DNA from: JAOEGB01 sp041262585
GTDB taxonomy: Bacteria > Actinomycetota > Actinomycetes > Streptosporangiales > Streptosporangiaceae
NCBI RefSeq assembly: GCF_041262585.1
Contig: NZ_JBGCBZ010000030.1
Location: 11,695 to 75,694, forward strand
DNA length: 64,000 nucleotides
Direction: 5' to 3'
The notes under the pieces were generated by a model, which saw nothing but the letters and a program-made list of their open reading frames with translations, ran no database searches and was not told the origin of the DNA. A program made the translations under genes and the position numbers. Each line of letters begins with the position of its first letter. Position 1 is the stretch's first letter. This document shows positions 36,299-44,644 of this stretch, piece by piece.

Positions 36299-37492
36299 AT
36301 GTCGATGTCGCTCGACTGCGGCGGGCAGCCGCTGGAAGACGATCGGCTGGCCAGGGTCGCGCTCATGCGGATCGCCGAGGCCGGCGACCCCGTGATGGGC
36401 CGGCTGATCGCCTGGTACGGCCCGCGGAGCGCGCTTGACCAGGCTCGGCGGGGAACGCTGGAGCCGGAGTTCGCCAGGAGGGAGACAGAGCTCGCCGAGG
36501 CCTCCCGGCGACGGCTCAACCTCGAACAGCTGGTGGCCGGCTGGGCGGCCCGCCAGGCCGACCCGGCCGCCGACCTGGCCCAGGGGCGGCGACGCGGAGC
36601 ACGGCTGATCATTCCCGGTGATCCGGAATGGCCGACCCAGCTCGACGACCTCGGCGACTACCGGCCCTACGGGCTCTGGCTGGACGGCGAGGCCAACCTG
36701 CGCTTCACCTGCCTGCGCTCGGTCGCGATCGTCGGGTCGAGGGCGGCAACCCCCTACGGGGTCACGGTGGCGGCCGAGTTCGGCTCAAGGCTCGCCGACG
36801 AAGGGTGGTCGGTGATCAGCGGCGGAGCCTACGGGATCGATGGCGCCGCCCATCGCGGGGCGCTCGCGGGCGGCTCCCCCACGGTCGTCGTGCTCGCCTG
36901 CGGAACGGATGTCTGCTATCCCCGCGCCCACGAGGACCTGTTCCGCGCGGTCCGCTCGCAGGGCGTGGTGATCAGCGAGTGGCCTCCCGGCGTCCATCCC
37001 ACGCGGCCGCGGTTCCTGGTCAGGAACCGGGTCATCGCGGCGCTGTCGCGGGGCACGGTCGTCGTGCAGGCCGCCGTGCGCAGCGGAGCGCTCAACACCG
37101 CCACGCACGCGTCCACCCTCAACCGGCAGCTCATGGCCGTGCCGGGGCCGATCACCAGCGAGAACTCCGAGGGCTGCCACGTGCTGATCCGTCAGGGAAA
37201 GGCGGTCTGCGTGACCTCCGTCGAGGAGGTGATCGAGCTGGTCGGCTCGATCGGCGCGGACCTGGCACCCGAGCGGCGAGGACCGGTCCGGCCACGCGAC
37301 GGCCTGGACGATGAGACGAGACGAGTCCTGGAAGCGGTACCCGCACGTGGCGGCGCCGGGCCGGCCACCATCGCCGTGGCTGCGGGTGTGGACATGACAA
37401 CGGCGCTGAGCTGCCTTGGCAGTCTCACGGCGGCCGGTTTCGTAGAGCCCGTCGCCCGCGGCTGGCGACTCCGCCCCGCCCTTGCCACGTGA
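36299..37492 (+). CDS. dprA: DNA-processing protein DprA
   Basis: 397 residues. Rossmann-type GSRAATPYG, ISGGAYGIDGAAHRGALAGG, VLACGTDVCYP and PGPITSENSEGCHVLI are DprA signatures, followed by a C-terminal winged-helix-like region. Loads RecA on incoming single-stranded DNA in transformable bacteria. Starts one base after comM. The stop TGA coincides with the first bases of the second phased TGATCA element. Confidence 0.94.
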   Translation: MSMSLDCGGQPLEDDRLARVALMRIAEAGDPVMGRLIAWYGPRSALDQARRGTLEPEFARRETELAEASRRRLNLEQLVAGWAARQADPAADLAQGRRRGARLIIPGDPEWPTQLDDLGDYRPYGLWLDGEANLRFTCLRSVAIVGSRAATPYGVTVAAEFGSRLADEGWSVISGGAYGIDGAAHRGALAGGSPTVVVLACGTDVCYPRAHEDLFRAVRSQGVVISEWPPGVHPTRPRFLVRNRVIAALSRGTVVVQAAVRSGALNTATHASTLNRQLMAVPGPITSENSEGCHVLIRQGKAVCVTSVEEVIELVGSIGADLAPERRGPVRPRDGLDDETRRVLEAVPARGGAGPATIAVAAGVDMTTALSCLGSLTAAGFVEPVARGWRLRPALAT

Positions 37493-37694
37493 TCATGCAC
37501 ATGTTCCCGCACGCACCGTCCTACCGGGCGCTTCGTACAGCGTGATCATGCATGACGCGGGTGCACCCGACAGACAGACACCGCATGATCACAAACGGTG
37601 TCGGCACTGATCAGACCGCGTACGGCGAATCCATGCATGATCACCATCCGAGAACCGCACGTCCCCGAGCTTCCCGGGAAACCCTGCATGATCA
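37490..37694. repeat. phased TGATCA element, copy 2 (inverted)
   Basis: 205 bp. Principal TGATCA palindromes at 37490, 37543, 37586, 37638 and 37689 (steps 53, 43, 52, 51) and an extra one at 37608. Its reverse complement matches copies 1 and 3 nearly base for base, with a few small indels. Lies between two genes read in the same direction (dprA and xerC). Confidence 0.9.
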
Positions 37695-37753
37695 CGGCGA
37701 CGGGGTTCGGGGCTACTTCTGGGGCCGGGGCCGCCGCAGTGGGGGTGGATAGC

Positions 37754-38674
37754 ATGGCGGCCATGACCGACGGCATGGTCTCCGGCGTGAACGACACCGT
37801 CCTGGCGGCATTCGAGCGACATCTCCGCCTGGAACGAGATCTGTCGCCGCACACCGTCCGGGCGTACCTGGGTGACATCACCTCGCTGCTGGCGCACCTC
37901 GAAGCCGCCGGTCATGACAGCCTCGACGCCCTCGACATCACCGTCCTGCGTGATTGGCTCGGGGAACAGCATCAGGCCGGGCGCTCGCGGGCGACGCTCG
38001 CGCGGCGAACGGCCTGTGCCCGGGTATTCACGGCCTTCTGCCATCGGCGCGGCCTGCTCGCGACCGATCCGGGCCTGCTCCTTGGCACGGCCAGGTCGAG
38101 CCGCGCTCTTCCCGTGGTTCTGGACCAGGCAGAGGCGCAGGCCGTGCTCGACCTGGACGGCTCCGGCGACCCCCGGGACCTGCGGGATCGGGCGATCATG
38201 GAGTTGCTGTACGCGACCGGAATGCGCGTGAGCGAGCTCTGCGGGCTGGACGTGGACGACGTCGATCGTGACCGCAACACCGTGAGGGTGATGGGCAAAG
38301 GACGCAAGGAGCGCACCGTGCCCTTCGGGCTGCCCGCGCTCCACGCCCTCGACGCCTGGTGCGTGCGTGGCAGGCCGCTGTGGATCCGCGAGGGAACAGG
38401 CCCGGCGCTGTTCCTCGGGGTGCGTGGCGGCCGGGTCGATCAGGGGACCGTACGGCGGGTCGTGCACGCCCGCCTGGCGGAGGCCGAGGCTCCCGACATG
38501 GGCCCGCACGGATTGCGCCACACCGCTGCGACGCATTTGCTGGAGGGCGGAGCCGACCTGCGCAGCGTCCAAGAGCTCCTCGGCCACGCATCTCTGGCCA
38601 CTACCCAGATCTACACGCACGTCTCGATCGATCGACTCCGCGCCGCCTACCGCCAGGCCCACCCTCGCGCCTGA
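37754..38674 (+). CDS. xerC: tyrosine recombinase XerC
   Basis: 306 residues from ATG 37754 (GGGGGTGG upstream); an open frame further up is repeat-element sequence. Catalytic residues visible: Arg in ATGMRVSEL, Lys in GKGRKER, HGLRH, LGHAS and the Tyr in IYTHVS. N-terminal SAM-like DNA-binding domain (FERHLRLERDLSPHTVRAYL). Housekeeping dimer resolution with XerD rather than a phage integrase, judged by context. Confidence 0.93.
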   Translation: MAAMTDGMVSGVNDTVLAAFERHLRLERDLSPHTVRAYLGDITSLLAHLEAAGHDSLDALDITVLRDWLGEQHQAGRSRATLARRTACARVFTAFCHRRGLLATDPGLLLGTARSSRALPVVLDQAEAQAVLDLDGSGDPRDLRDRAIMELLYATGMRVSELCGLDVDDVDRDRNTVRVMGKGRKERTVPFGLPALHALDAWCVRGRPLWIREGTGPALFLGVRGGRVDQGTVRRVVHARLAEAEAPDMGPHGLRHTAATHLLEGGADLRSVQELLGHASLATTQIYTHVSIDRLRAAYRQAHPRA

Positions 38675-38775
38675 CACCAGCCATCACCCCCGCTCCCAGC
38701 CACGCCCGGGGATGCGGCCCGACCAAGCGCTCGCGCCTGGTAGCTACACGCCGCGCTCCGCCCGCCACCTGGCTT

Positions 38776-39654
38776 CTACCCCTTGTTGCGTATCATGCGC
38801 CGGCTCGCCGCCCTCGCGGAGCCGAGAGCCATCAGCAACCACAGCGCCGATGTGGTGCCCAGGCCGGCCAGGACGGCGCTGACGAGAACCGCCGAGAGCT
38901 CAGGCCGCCCAGCAGGCGCAGAGGCAGGAGGCCCGGTGGAGTCCCTGCCTTGAGGATGCTCAGCCTTTGACGCCTCTGACGCCTCTGACGCCTCTGACGC
39001 CTCTGACGCCGCCGGAAGCCCAGGCCGCGCGGCGGGCGCAGTCACCGTTGGCCCGTCCGACCCAGCATCCGATCCCGCCCCCGGCCCCGCCCCCCGCCGC
39101 GGCGGGTGGGCGACGGGCGGTGACCCCGGACGGGACCACAACGGCAGCAGGCGCACCTGACCGACGCCGAGCAGAAGCAGCGGGTCGAGATAAGAGTCCC
39201 CGCGCAACAGGCCCCAGTGAAGGCACGTGACCATGCAGTGCCCCGGGGAACCGGCTACCACGCCGATCACATCGCCCGCCGCGACGGCCTCGCCGGGCCG
39301 TACCGACGGCTGGACCGGCAGGTAGGTCGTCCGCAGGCCGTCAGCGTGGACGATCGTGACGACTCCCCTCCCGCCGACCGGCCCGGCATGTCCGACCGTC
39401 CCCGGACCCACGGCATGGACCTCCTGGCCCGGCCTGGCCTCGAGATCGACGCCGCGATGGCCGACCAGCCATCGCTGCGCCGGAGGATCGAAGCGCCTGA
39501 TCAATGTTGGGTGACCCACCAACGGCAGGCGCCAGCCGGAGGAGGGCCGGGGCGAGACCGACGGTCGCGGCTCGGCGACCGCTGGCGCGACCAGCCAAAG
39601 GACCTGCGACGCGACCGGACACAGCACAAGCAGCACGCGGGCGAAAAAACGCAC
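38776..39654 (-). CDS. M23-family peptidase-like exported protein
   Basis: 292 residues. Signal peptide, then a LytM/M23 domain: HRGVDLEARPGQEVHAVGPG (HxxxD), GVVTIVHADGLRTTYLPV and TCLHWGLLRG, where only one His of the HxH pair is left. A low-complexity linker with Ser-Glu-Ala repeats follows, then a C-terminal transmembrane helix (SAVLVSAVLAGLGTTSALWL). Probably a membrane-tethered cell-wall hydrolase or activator. Confidence 0.85.
   Translation of the reverse strand: MRFFARVLLVLCPVASQVLWLVAPAVAEPRPSVSPRPSSGWRLPLVGHPTLIRRFDPPAQRWLVGHRGVDLEARPGQEVHAVGPGTVGHAGPVGGRGVVTIVHADGLRTTYLPVQPSVRPGEAVAAGDVIGVVAGSPGHCMVTCLHWGLLRGDSYLDPLLLLGVGQVRLLPLWSRPGSPPVAHPPRRGAGPGAGSDAGSDGPTVTAPAARPGLPAASEASEASEASEASKAEHPQGRDSTGPPASAPAGRPELSAVLVSAVLAGLGTTSALWLLMALGSARAASRRMIRNKG
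38971..39006 (+). repeat. four tandem 9-bp units
   Basis: CGCCTCTGA repeated exactly at 38971, 38980, 38989 and 38998, with a worn copy upstream. Codes for the Ser-Glu-Ala repeats in the linker of the M23 protein, so copy number changes length without shifting frame. Confidence 0.88.
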
Positions 39655-39757
39655 GGGAGCAACACTGCGACTTCCCGCACGAGCAAGGACCGCCGAACGC
39701 CGCTCTGTGCATAACGCCGAGACGCCGCCCGTGCAAAGCCCCCGCAGAGCCCAAAAG

Positions 39758-39783
39758 GCCCGGCCGCTGGTGGGCGGCCGGGC
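39758..39783 (-). terminator. intrinsic terminator after the DUF2469 gene
   Basis: GCCCGGCCGC arms at 39758-39767 and 39774-39783 with a 6-base loop; on the minus strand the stem is followed by CTTTTGG. Lies 8 bases after the DUF2469 stop, closing the minus-strand ribosomal/processing gene run. Confidence 0.75.
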
Positions 39784-39790
39784 GGAGAAC

Positions 39791-40114
39791 CTAGCTGGAG
39801 AAGCCTTCCTTGGGCATCTCCAGATCGGGCTTGGCCAGCTCTTCGACGTTGACGTCCTTGAAGGTCACGACCCGCACGTTCTTGACGAACCTGGCCGGGC
39901 GGTACATGTCCCAGACCCAGGCGTCCTGCATCTTCACGTCGAAGAAGACGTCGCCGTTCTCGGCCGTGCGGACGTCGAGATCCACCGAGTTGGTGAGATA
40001 GAAGCGCCGCTCCGTCTCGACGACGTAGGTGAACAGCCCCACCACATCGCGGTACTCCCGGTAGAGCTGCAGCTCCATCTCAGTCTCGTATTTTTCGAGA
40101 TCTTCCGCGCTCAT
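39791..40114 (-). CDS. DUF2469-family protein
   Basis: 107 residues, MSAEDLEKYETEMELQLYREYRDVVGLF..., very acidic and highly conserved in actinobacteria next to rnhB. Contains FYLTNSVDLDV and QDAWVWDMYRPARFVKNV. Function unknown. 39 bases after rnhB and followed by an intrinsic terminator. Confidence 0.9.
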   Translation of the reverse strand: MSAEDLEKYETEMELQLYREYRDVVGLFTYVVETERRFYLTNSVDLDVRTAENGDVFFDVKMQDAWVWDMYRPARFVKNVRVVTFKDVNVEELAKPDLEMPKEGFSS

Positions 40115-40153
40115 CCCGGTCCTCCTCTTGCGCTCCCCGTCGAGATCGCCCGT

Positions 40154-40903
40154 TCAGACGACACCGGCCCCTACCTCATTCTCCCGCATGTCCTCATCCT
40201 GCCCGGTCCACGGGCTCGCGTGCCGGATCTCGATCCCACGAGTCACTCTTGCCACAGTCACGAACGAGAACCGATGATGCGGGCTCGGTCCGTGAACCGC
40301 CAAAGCCCGCCGATGGCCGGGCGTCACGTATCCCTTGTGTACGGCGAAGCCGTACTGGGGGTAGATCTCGTCCAGGCTGTGCATCATGCGGTCCCTGGTG
40401 ACCTTGGCGACGATCGAGGCGGCCGCCATGCAGGCCGCGACCTGGTCGCCCTTCCACACCGCCAGCGACGGCGCCGGGAGCCCCGGAACGGGGAACCCGT
40501 CGACCAGGATGTAGCCGAGGTCGCTCCCCAGGCCGGCCACAGCGCGGCGCATCCCGGCGACGTTGCACTTGTGCAGGCCCCGTGAGTCGATGTCCTGGGG
40601 CGGGACCACGACGACGCTGACGGCCTTGGCCGTGGCCACTATCCGGTCGTACAGGCGCTCGCGGACGGCCTCGGTCAGCAGCTTGGAGTCGCTCAGCCCG
40701 TCGATCTCCCGGCCCAGCACCACCGCGGCCACGACGAGCGGCCCGGCGCAGGCGCCGCGACCGGCCTCGTCCACCCCGGCGACCGGCGTGAGCCCCCGCC
40801 GGGCGAGAGCTCGCTCGTAACCGTAGAGTCCAGAATCCCGGCGGACGACACTGGGACGCGGGCGATACAGAGCTGTCATGACGACAAGCAGATTACGCCC
40901 CAT
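40154..40903 (-). CDS. rnhB: ribonuclease HII
   Basis: 249 residues. Active-site VAGVDEAGRGACAGPLVVAA, DSKLL, and SIVAKVTRDRMM are diagnostic of RNase HII. Removes ribonucleotides from DNA. ATG 40903 has GGGGG upstream; ATG 40879 would shorten it by eight residues and is an equal candidate. Confidence 0.94.
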   Translation of the reverse strand: MGRNLLVVMTALYRPRPSVVRRDSGLYGYERALARRGLTPVAGVDEAGRGACAGPLVVAAVVLGREIDGLSDSKLLTEAVRERLYDRIVATAKAVSVVVVPPQDIDSRGLHKCNVAGMRRAVAGLGSDLGYILVDGFPVPGLPAPSLAVWKGDQVAACMAAASIVAKVTRDRMMHSLDEIYPQYGFAVHKGYVTPGHRRALAVHGPSPHHRFSFVTVARVTRGIEIRHASPWTGQDEDMRENEVGAGVV

Positions 40904-40957
40904 TCAGCCCCCGCGGTACGGCAGGAGCGCACCCGGAGGACGTCGTCGCAGGCAGCC

Positions 40958-41557
40958 TCAGTGGACGGCCGAGAAAGTCTCGGGCCGGGACAGGAAGGAC
41001 AGGCGTGACAGGGGCCAGTAGCGCGCGAACGCCCGGCCGATCACGTCGTCCTCCGAGACCGTGCCGTAATGCCCGTCCTCCATGAAATACCGGGAGTCCT
41101 GCGAGTTGTTCCGGTGGTCTCCCATGAGCCAGAGACGCCCGGCGGGGACCTTGACCTCGAACGGCCGGCCCGAAGGGTATGCCCCGGGATAGAGGTACTT
41201 GCCCTCCTCGTCGAGCGGCGTCCCGTTGACCGTGATCCGGCGCTTGGCGTCGCAGCACTTGACGACGTCGCCGCCGACGCCGATCACCCGCTTGATCGTG
41301 TCCTCTCCGGTCCAGCCCTTGAAGACGACGATGTCGCCGCGCTTCACGTCGCCGAACCGGTAGGCGAGCTTGTTCACCACGACCCGGTCGTTGATCAGCA
41401 GCGTGTTCTCCATCGACTCGGACGGGATGTAGAACGACTGCAGGACGAAGGCGTGCACCAGCAGGGCCACCGCGATCCCGCCCAGCGTGAACGTGAGCGT
41501 CTCACGCAGGCTCGAGCGTTTCTTGGCGGAGGATGCCTTGTCTTCGGTTTTGGCCAC
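40958..41557 (-). CDS. lepB: signal peptidase I (first copy)
   Basis: 199 residues. One N-terminal helix, catalytic Ser in PSESMENTL, Lys in GEDTIKRVIGVGGD, and the GDHRNNSQDSR box. Removes Sec and Tat signal peptides outside the membrane. Four bases after the second copy; multiple tandem lepB genes are usual in actinomycetes. Confidence 0.94.
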   Translation of the reverse strand: MAKTEDKASSAKKRSSLRETLTFTLGGIAVALLVHAFVLQSFYIPSESMENTLLINDRVVVNKLAYRFGDVKRGDIVVFKGWTGEDTIKRVIGVGGDVVKCCDAKRRITVNGTPLDEEGKYLYPGAYPSGRPFEVKVPAGRLWLMGDHRNNSQDSRYFMEDGHYGTVSEDDVIGRAFARYWPLSRLSFLSRPETFSAVH

Positions 41558-41561
41558 CGCG

Positions 41562-42410
41562 TTACCGCCTGGCCAGACGGCGGCGCAGCGCCACGAGCGG
41601 GACGGCTCCGGCCAGCCCGAGGACCGCCGGGGCGGCCCCGGCCGCGGCCTGCAGGGCGGGTTGGGCGAACGTCTCGGGGATCGGCAGGATCTTGGCCCGG
41701 TTGAACGGCCAGACGATGACGAAGGCCCGCCCGATCACCTCGTTGGCGGGGATGGTGCCCCCGCCCGGATCACCCTGGTGGGACCGGGAGTCGAGCGAGA
41801 CCGACCGGTGGTCGCCCATGACCCAGAGCCGGTCCTTCGGCACGGTGACCTCGAAGTCGCGCGACGACGGGACGTCACCCGGGTAGAGATACGACTTCTC
41901 CTCGAGCGGCACGCCGTTCACCGTGATCCGGCCCTTGGCGTCGCAGCACTTGACCTTGTCGCCGGGCACGCCGATGACCCGCTTGATGTAGTCCTTCTCG
42001 CCGGGGACGAACCCGAACGCGGTGCCGACCCAGCGGAAGAACGCGGCGATCGGATTCGACGGCTCCTCGAGCTTGACCTCGGGGTCCCAGGAGTCGACGC
42101 CGCTGAACACGACGATGTCGCCGCGCTCGATGTCGCGCACCCGGTAGACGAGCTTGTTGACCAGGACCCGGTCGTTCGTGAGGAGCGTGTCCTCCATCGA
42201 CTCGGACGGGATGTAGAACGCCTGGACCACGAAGGACTTGATGAGCAGCGCCAGAACGACGGCGACCACGATCAGGACGGGCAACTCCCGCCAGAAGGAG
42301 CCCTTCTTCCCCCCGCCGCCTTTGGCGGCCTGCTGGGTGTCTTCCGCGACCACGTCCACCCCGTCCTCGGCAGGGCGGCGCCCGCCGGACCCCTGTCCCT
42401 CAATAGCCAT
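41562..42410 (-). CDS. lepB: signal peptidase I (second copy, larger)
   Basis: 282 residues from ATG 42410. Cytoplasmic Gly/Lys-rich start, one helix (LPVLIVVAVVLALLI), PSESMEDTL with the catalytic Ser, Lys in KDYIKRVIGVPGD, GDHRSVSLDSR. It has an insertion of about 40 residues (VDSWDPEVKLEEPSNPIAAF) and a C-terminal hydrophobic tail absent from the neighbour, so it may be anchored at both ends and differ in preference. Confidence 0.93.
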   Translation of the reverse strand: MAIEGQGSGGRRPAEDGVDVVAEDTQQAAKGGGGKKGSFWRELPVLIVVAVVLALLIKSFVVQAFYIPSESMEDTLLTNDRVLVNKLVYRVRDIERGDIVVFSGVDSWDPEVKLEEPSNPIAAFFRWVGTAFGFVPGEKDYIKRVIGVPGDKVKCCDAKGRITVNGVPLEEKSYLYPGDVPSSRDFEVTVPKDRLWVMGDHRSVSLDSRSHQGDPGGGTIPANEVIGRAFVIVWPFNRAKILPIPETFAQPALQAAAGAAPAVLGLAGAVPLVALRRRLARR

Positions 42411-42430
42411 CGCTGCTGAGCCTAGATGAT

Positions 42431-42455
42431 GTCCACGACAGTCATGGTCGTGGAC
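42431..42455. terminator. hairpin downstream of the rplS terminator
   Basis: GTCCACGAC and GTCGTGGAC, 9-bp perfect arms with a 7-base loop, between the rplS terminator and lepB. May strengthen termination or be a processing site. Confidence 0.5.
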
Positions 42456-42478
42456 TCGGCCATCGGCGGCAAAAGAAA

Positions 42479-42506
42479 GTGGTCCGCACCGTACGGCACG
42501 GACCAC
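42479..42506 (-). terminator. intrinsic terminator after rplS
   Basis: A near-perfect palindrome (GTGGTCCG ... CGGACCAC) followed on the minus strand by TTTCTTTTG. Lies 14 bases beyond the rplS stop and separates the ribosomal operon from the lepB genes. Confidence 0.8.
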
Positions 42507-42519
42507 GATCATCGATCGC

Positions 42520-42885
42520 CTACTTGGAGGCCGGGAGCGCCTCACGCTTCTCGCGGATGCGGGCGGCCTTGCCGCGCAGGTCACGCATGTAGTACAGCTT
42601 CGCCCGGCGGACGTCACCGCGGGTCAGGACGTTGATCTTCTCGATCACCGGGCTGTGGACCGGGAAGGTCCGCTCGACGCCCACGCCGTAGCTGACCTTG
42701 CGGACGGTGAACGTCTCGCGGGCACCACCGCCCTGGCGGCGCAGGACGAAGCCCTTGAACACCTGGATGCGGGACCGGTTGCCCTCGACGACGCGGACGT
42801 GGACCTCCAGCGTGTCACCCGGGCGGAACGCCGGTACGTCGCTGCGGAGGGCAGCCTTCTCGAGCTCCTGGATCTGCGTGTGCAT
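42520..42885 (-). CDS. rplS: 50S ribosomal protein L19
   Basis: 121 residues. FRPGDTLEVHVRVVEGNRSRIQVFKG and RKVSYGVGVERTFPVHSP are diagnostic L19 sequence; C-terminal RRAKLYYMRDLRGKAARI. Last gene of the rpsP group, though a 168-base gap from trmD may hold its own promoter. Confidence 0.97.
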   Translation of the reverse strand: MHTQIQELEKAALRSDVPAFRPGDTLEVHVRVVEGNRSRIQVFKGFVLRRQGGGARETFTVRKVSYGVGVERTFPVHSPVIEKINVLTRGDVRRAKLYYMRDLRGKAARIREKREALPASK

Positions 42886-43053
42886 GGCAGCGGTTCCTCA
42901 TTGACATGAGCGCGCACGGAGGTCCACCCGGCCGGCCCGGAGGGCTCGGCGACGAGGGGGACACGCACGCTTGGCTTTTGATACGTCTGACTTTACGTCT
43001 GGGACCGGACCTCGCCCGGCCATGCCGCGACAACGAAAGTCGGCAGCAGCGAT

Positions 43054-43974
43054 TTAGTTTGCCACATCTTCCGGCCCGGCGCGAAACGAGTCGCTGGAAG
43101 CGCCACCGGACAGGTCGCTGGAAGCGCCACCGGAAGAGCCACGGGACGACCGGCCCTCGAACTCTTCAAGTACGCGCCGGTCGAGCGCGTCGAGGCTGCC
43201 GGCGTCGAGCCTGGCGGCCAGCTCCGGCCTCTTCTCCAGCGTACGGCGCAGCGCCTCGTCGCGCCGCCAGCGGGCGATCTTCCCGTGGTGGCCCGACAGG
43301 AGGATCTCCGGCACCTCGTGGCCGCGCCACACGGGCGGCTTGGTGTAGACGGGCCCTTCGAGCAGGTTGGCCATCGCGCCGGGGGCGAAGGAGTCGTCGG
43401 CTACCGAGCACGCGTTGCCGAGGACCCCGGGCAGCAGCCTCCCGACCGCCTCGACGATCACTAAGACGGCCGCCTCTCCCCCCGCCAGGACGTAGTCGCC
43501 GATGCTGACCTCGTCGACCCGCAGGCGGGAGCCGTACTCGGCCATGACGCGGGAGTCGATCCCCTCGTAGCGAGCGGGGGCGAAGAGAAGCCACGGCTCC
43601 TTGGCGTACTCCAGGGCCACTTCCTGCGTGAACGGCCGGCCACTCGGCGTGGGCACGATCATCCGGGGCAGTACGGCCGGCATACCGCCTTCCACACCGC
43701 CCTGGTGAGCCTGATGACCCTGGTGAGCCTGCTGGTCCCGCTGCCCCTGAGCGACGACGGAGTCGATGGCCTCTCCCCAGATCTCCGGTTTCATCACCAT
43801 CCCGGGGCCGCCGCCGTACGGCGTGTCGTCCACGGTCTTGTGGACGTCGCGGGTCCAGTCGCGGAGCTGGTGGAGGCGGATGTCGAGGATGCCACGCTCA
43901 CGCGCCTTGCCCATCAGGGAGACGTCGAGTGGTGCGAAATACTCCGGGAAGATCGAGATGATGTCGACGCGCAT
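43054..43974 (-). CDS. trmD: tRNA (guanine-37-N1)-methyltransferase TrmD
   Basis: 306 residues from ATG 43974 (MRVDIISIFPEYFAPLDVS). SPOUT knot residues: DDTPYGGGPGMVMKPE, RYEGIDSRV, SIGDYVLAGGEAAVLV. Longer than the usual 240-270: a Gln/His/Gly-rich insertion (DQQAHQGHQAHQGG) follows the pocket helix, and a Ser/Gly-rich tail closes the protein. Makes m1G37, which prevents frameshifts. 10 bases after rimM. Confidence 0.95.
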   Translation of the reverse strand: MRVDIISIFPEYFAPLDVSLMGKARERGILDIRLHQLRDWTRDVHKTVDDTPYGGGPGMVMKPEIWGEAIDSVVAQGQRDQQAHQGHQAHQGGVEGGMPAVLPRMIVPTPSGRPFTQEVALEYAKEPWLLFAPARYEGIDSRVMAEYGSRLRVDEVSIGDYVLAGGEAAVLVIVEAVGRLLPGVLGNACSVADDSFAPGAMANLLEGPVYTKPPVWRGHEVPEILLSGHHGKIARWRRDEALRRTLEKRPELAARLDAGSLDALDRRVLEEFEGRSSRGSSGGASSDLSGGASSDSFRAGPEDVAN

Positions 43975-43984
43975 CCGTCCCCCT

Positions 43985-44503
43985 CTACTCGGCCCTATCG
44001 AGGTCGAGCAGGCCAGGCGGGGCGTCAACGACGAGGACGCCCTTGCCGAGGTCGATCTCGGGGACCAGCGCCTTGACGAACGGGACATAGACGTCGTCCC
44101 GGGACGAGCGGCTGACTACCAGGAGGTCCTGGCCGTGGTGGAGGACGTCGCTGACCTCTCCCACCTTCTCCCCCTCCGTCGTCACGACGGCGAGGCCGAT
44201 GAGCTGGTGATCATGGAACTCGTCCGGATCGTCGGAGGGCGGGATCTCGGCGGAGTCGACCACCAGCATCGTGCCGCGGAGCTCCTCGGCGGCGTCCCTG
44301 TCGTGGACGCCGGCCAGGGTCAGCAGCAGGATGCCGGAGTGCCAGCGGGCCCGCTCGATGGTGAGCGGCCCGACATTGGCGGGATCGGTGGCGAGAGCCG
44401 TACCAGGGGCGAAGCGCAGCTCGGGGTCGTCGGTGCGCACCTCGACGGTGACCTCACCCCGCACGCCGTGCGGTCGGCCGATCCTGCCCACGACTAGCTG
44501 CAC
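43985..44503 (-). CDS. rimM: ribosome maturation factor RimM
   Basis: 172 residues from GTG 44503, GGAGGG upstream. VGRIGRPHGVRGEVTVEVRTDDPE, a PRC-barrel (LIGLAVVTTEGEKVGEVSDVL) and VPFVKALVPEIDL are diagnostic. Assists 30S assembly with S19. Overlapped at its start by a small Gly-rich frame. Confidence 0.95.
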   Translation of the reverse strand: MQLVVGRIGRPHGVRGEVTVEVRTDDPELRFAPGTALATDPANVGPLTIERARWHSGILLLTLAGVHDRDAAEELRGTMLVVDSAEIPPSDDPDEFHDHQLIGLAVVTTEGEKVGEVSDVLHHGQDLLVVSRSSRDDVYVPFVKALVPEIDLGKGVLVVDAPPGLLDLDRAE

Positions 44504-44634
44504 TTCTCGCCTTCCCTCCAGACCCTTGAACCGCCATCGGAACCGCCGCCGGAACCGCCGCCGGAACCGCCGCCGAAACTGTGAGACCCCGGAAACCGAG
44601 CCGGGGGACCCCCGTACGAGGGTCCCCCGGACAT
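44494..44634 (-). CDS. possible 46-residue Gly/Ser-rich small protein
   Basis: ATG 44634 to TAG 44494: MSGGPSYGGPPARFPG then GGGS three times, ending VWREGEKCS. It sits exactly between khpA and rimM, overlapping the rimM start by 10 bases. The Gly/Ser repeats come from 12-bp DNA repeats. GC at third positions is lower than usual and no ribosome-binding site is clear, so it may be non-coding. Confidence 0.25.
   Translation of the reverse strand: MSGGPSYGGPPARFPGSHSFGGGSGGGSGGGSDGGSRVWREGEKCS
44540..44575 (+). repeat. three tandem 12-bp units
   Basis: GAACCGCCGCCG at 44540, 44552 and 44564, with a variant (GAACCGCCATCG) at 44528. Sits between khpA and rimM. Confidence 0.85.
44601..44630. terminator. 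hairpin between khpA and rimM
   Basis: CCGGGGGACCC and GGGTCCCCCGG form a perfect 11-bp stem with an 8-base loop, 15 bases after the khpA stop. No T-run follows on the minus strand, so partial terminator or processing site within the operon. Confidence 0.6.
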
Positions 44635-44644
44635 GCGGTTCTGC

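Noticed and set aside
37754..38674. Phage integrase marking a prophage or island
   Set aside because: It is full-length XerC in the usual dprA neighbourhood; no tRNA target, phage genes or attachment-site repeats are present.
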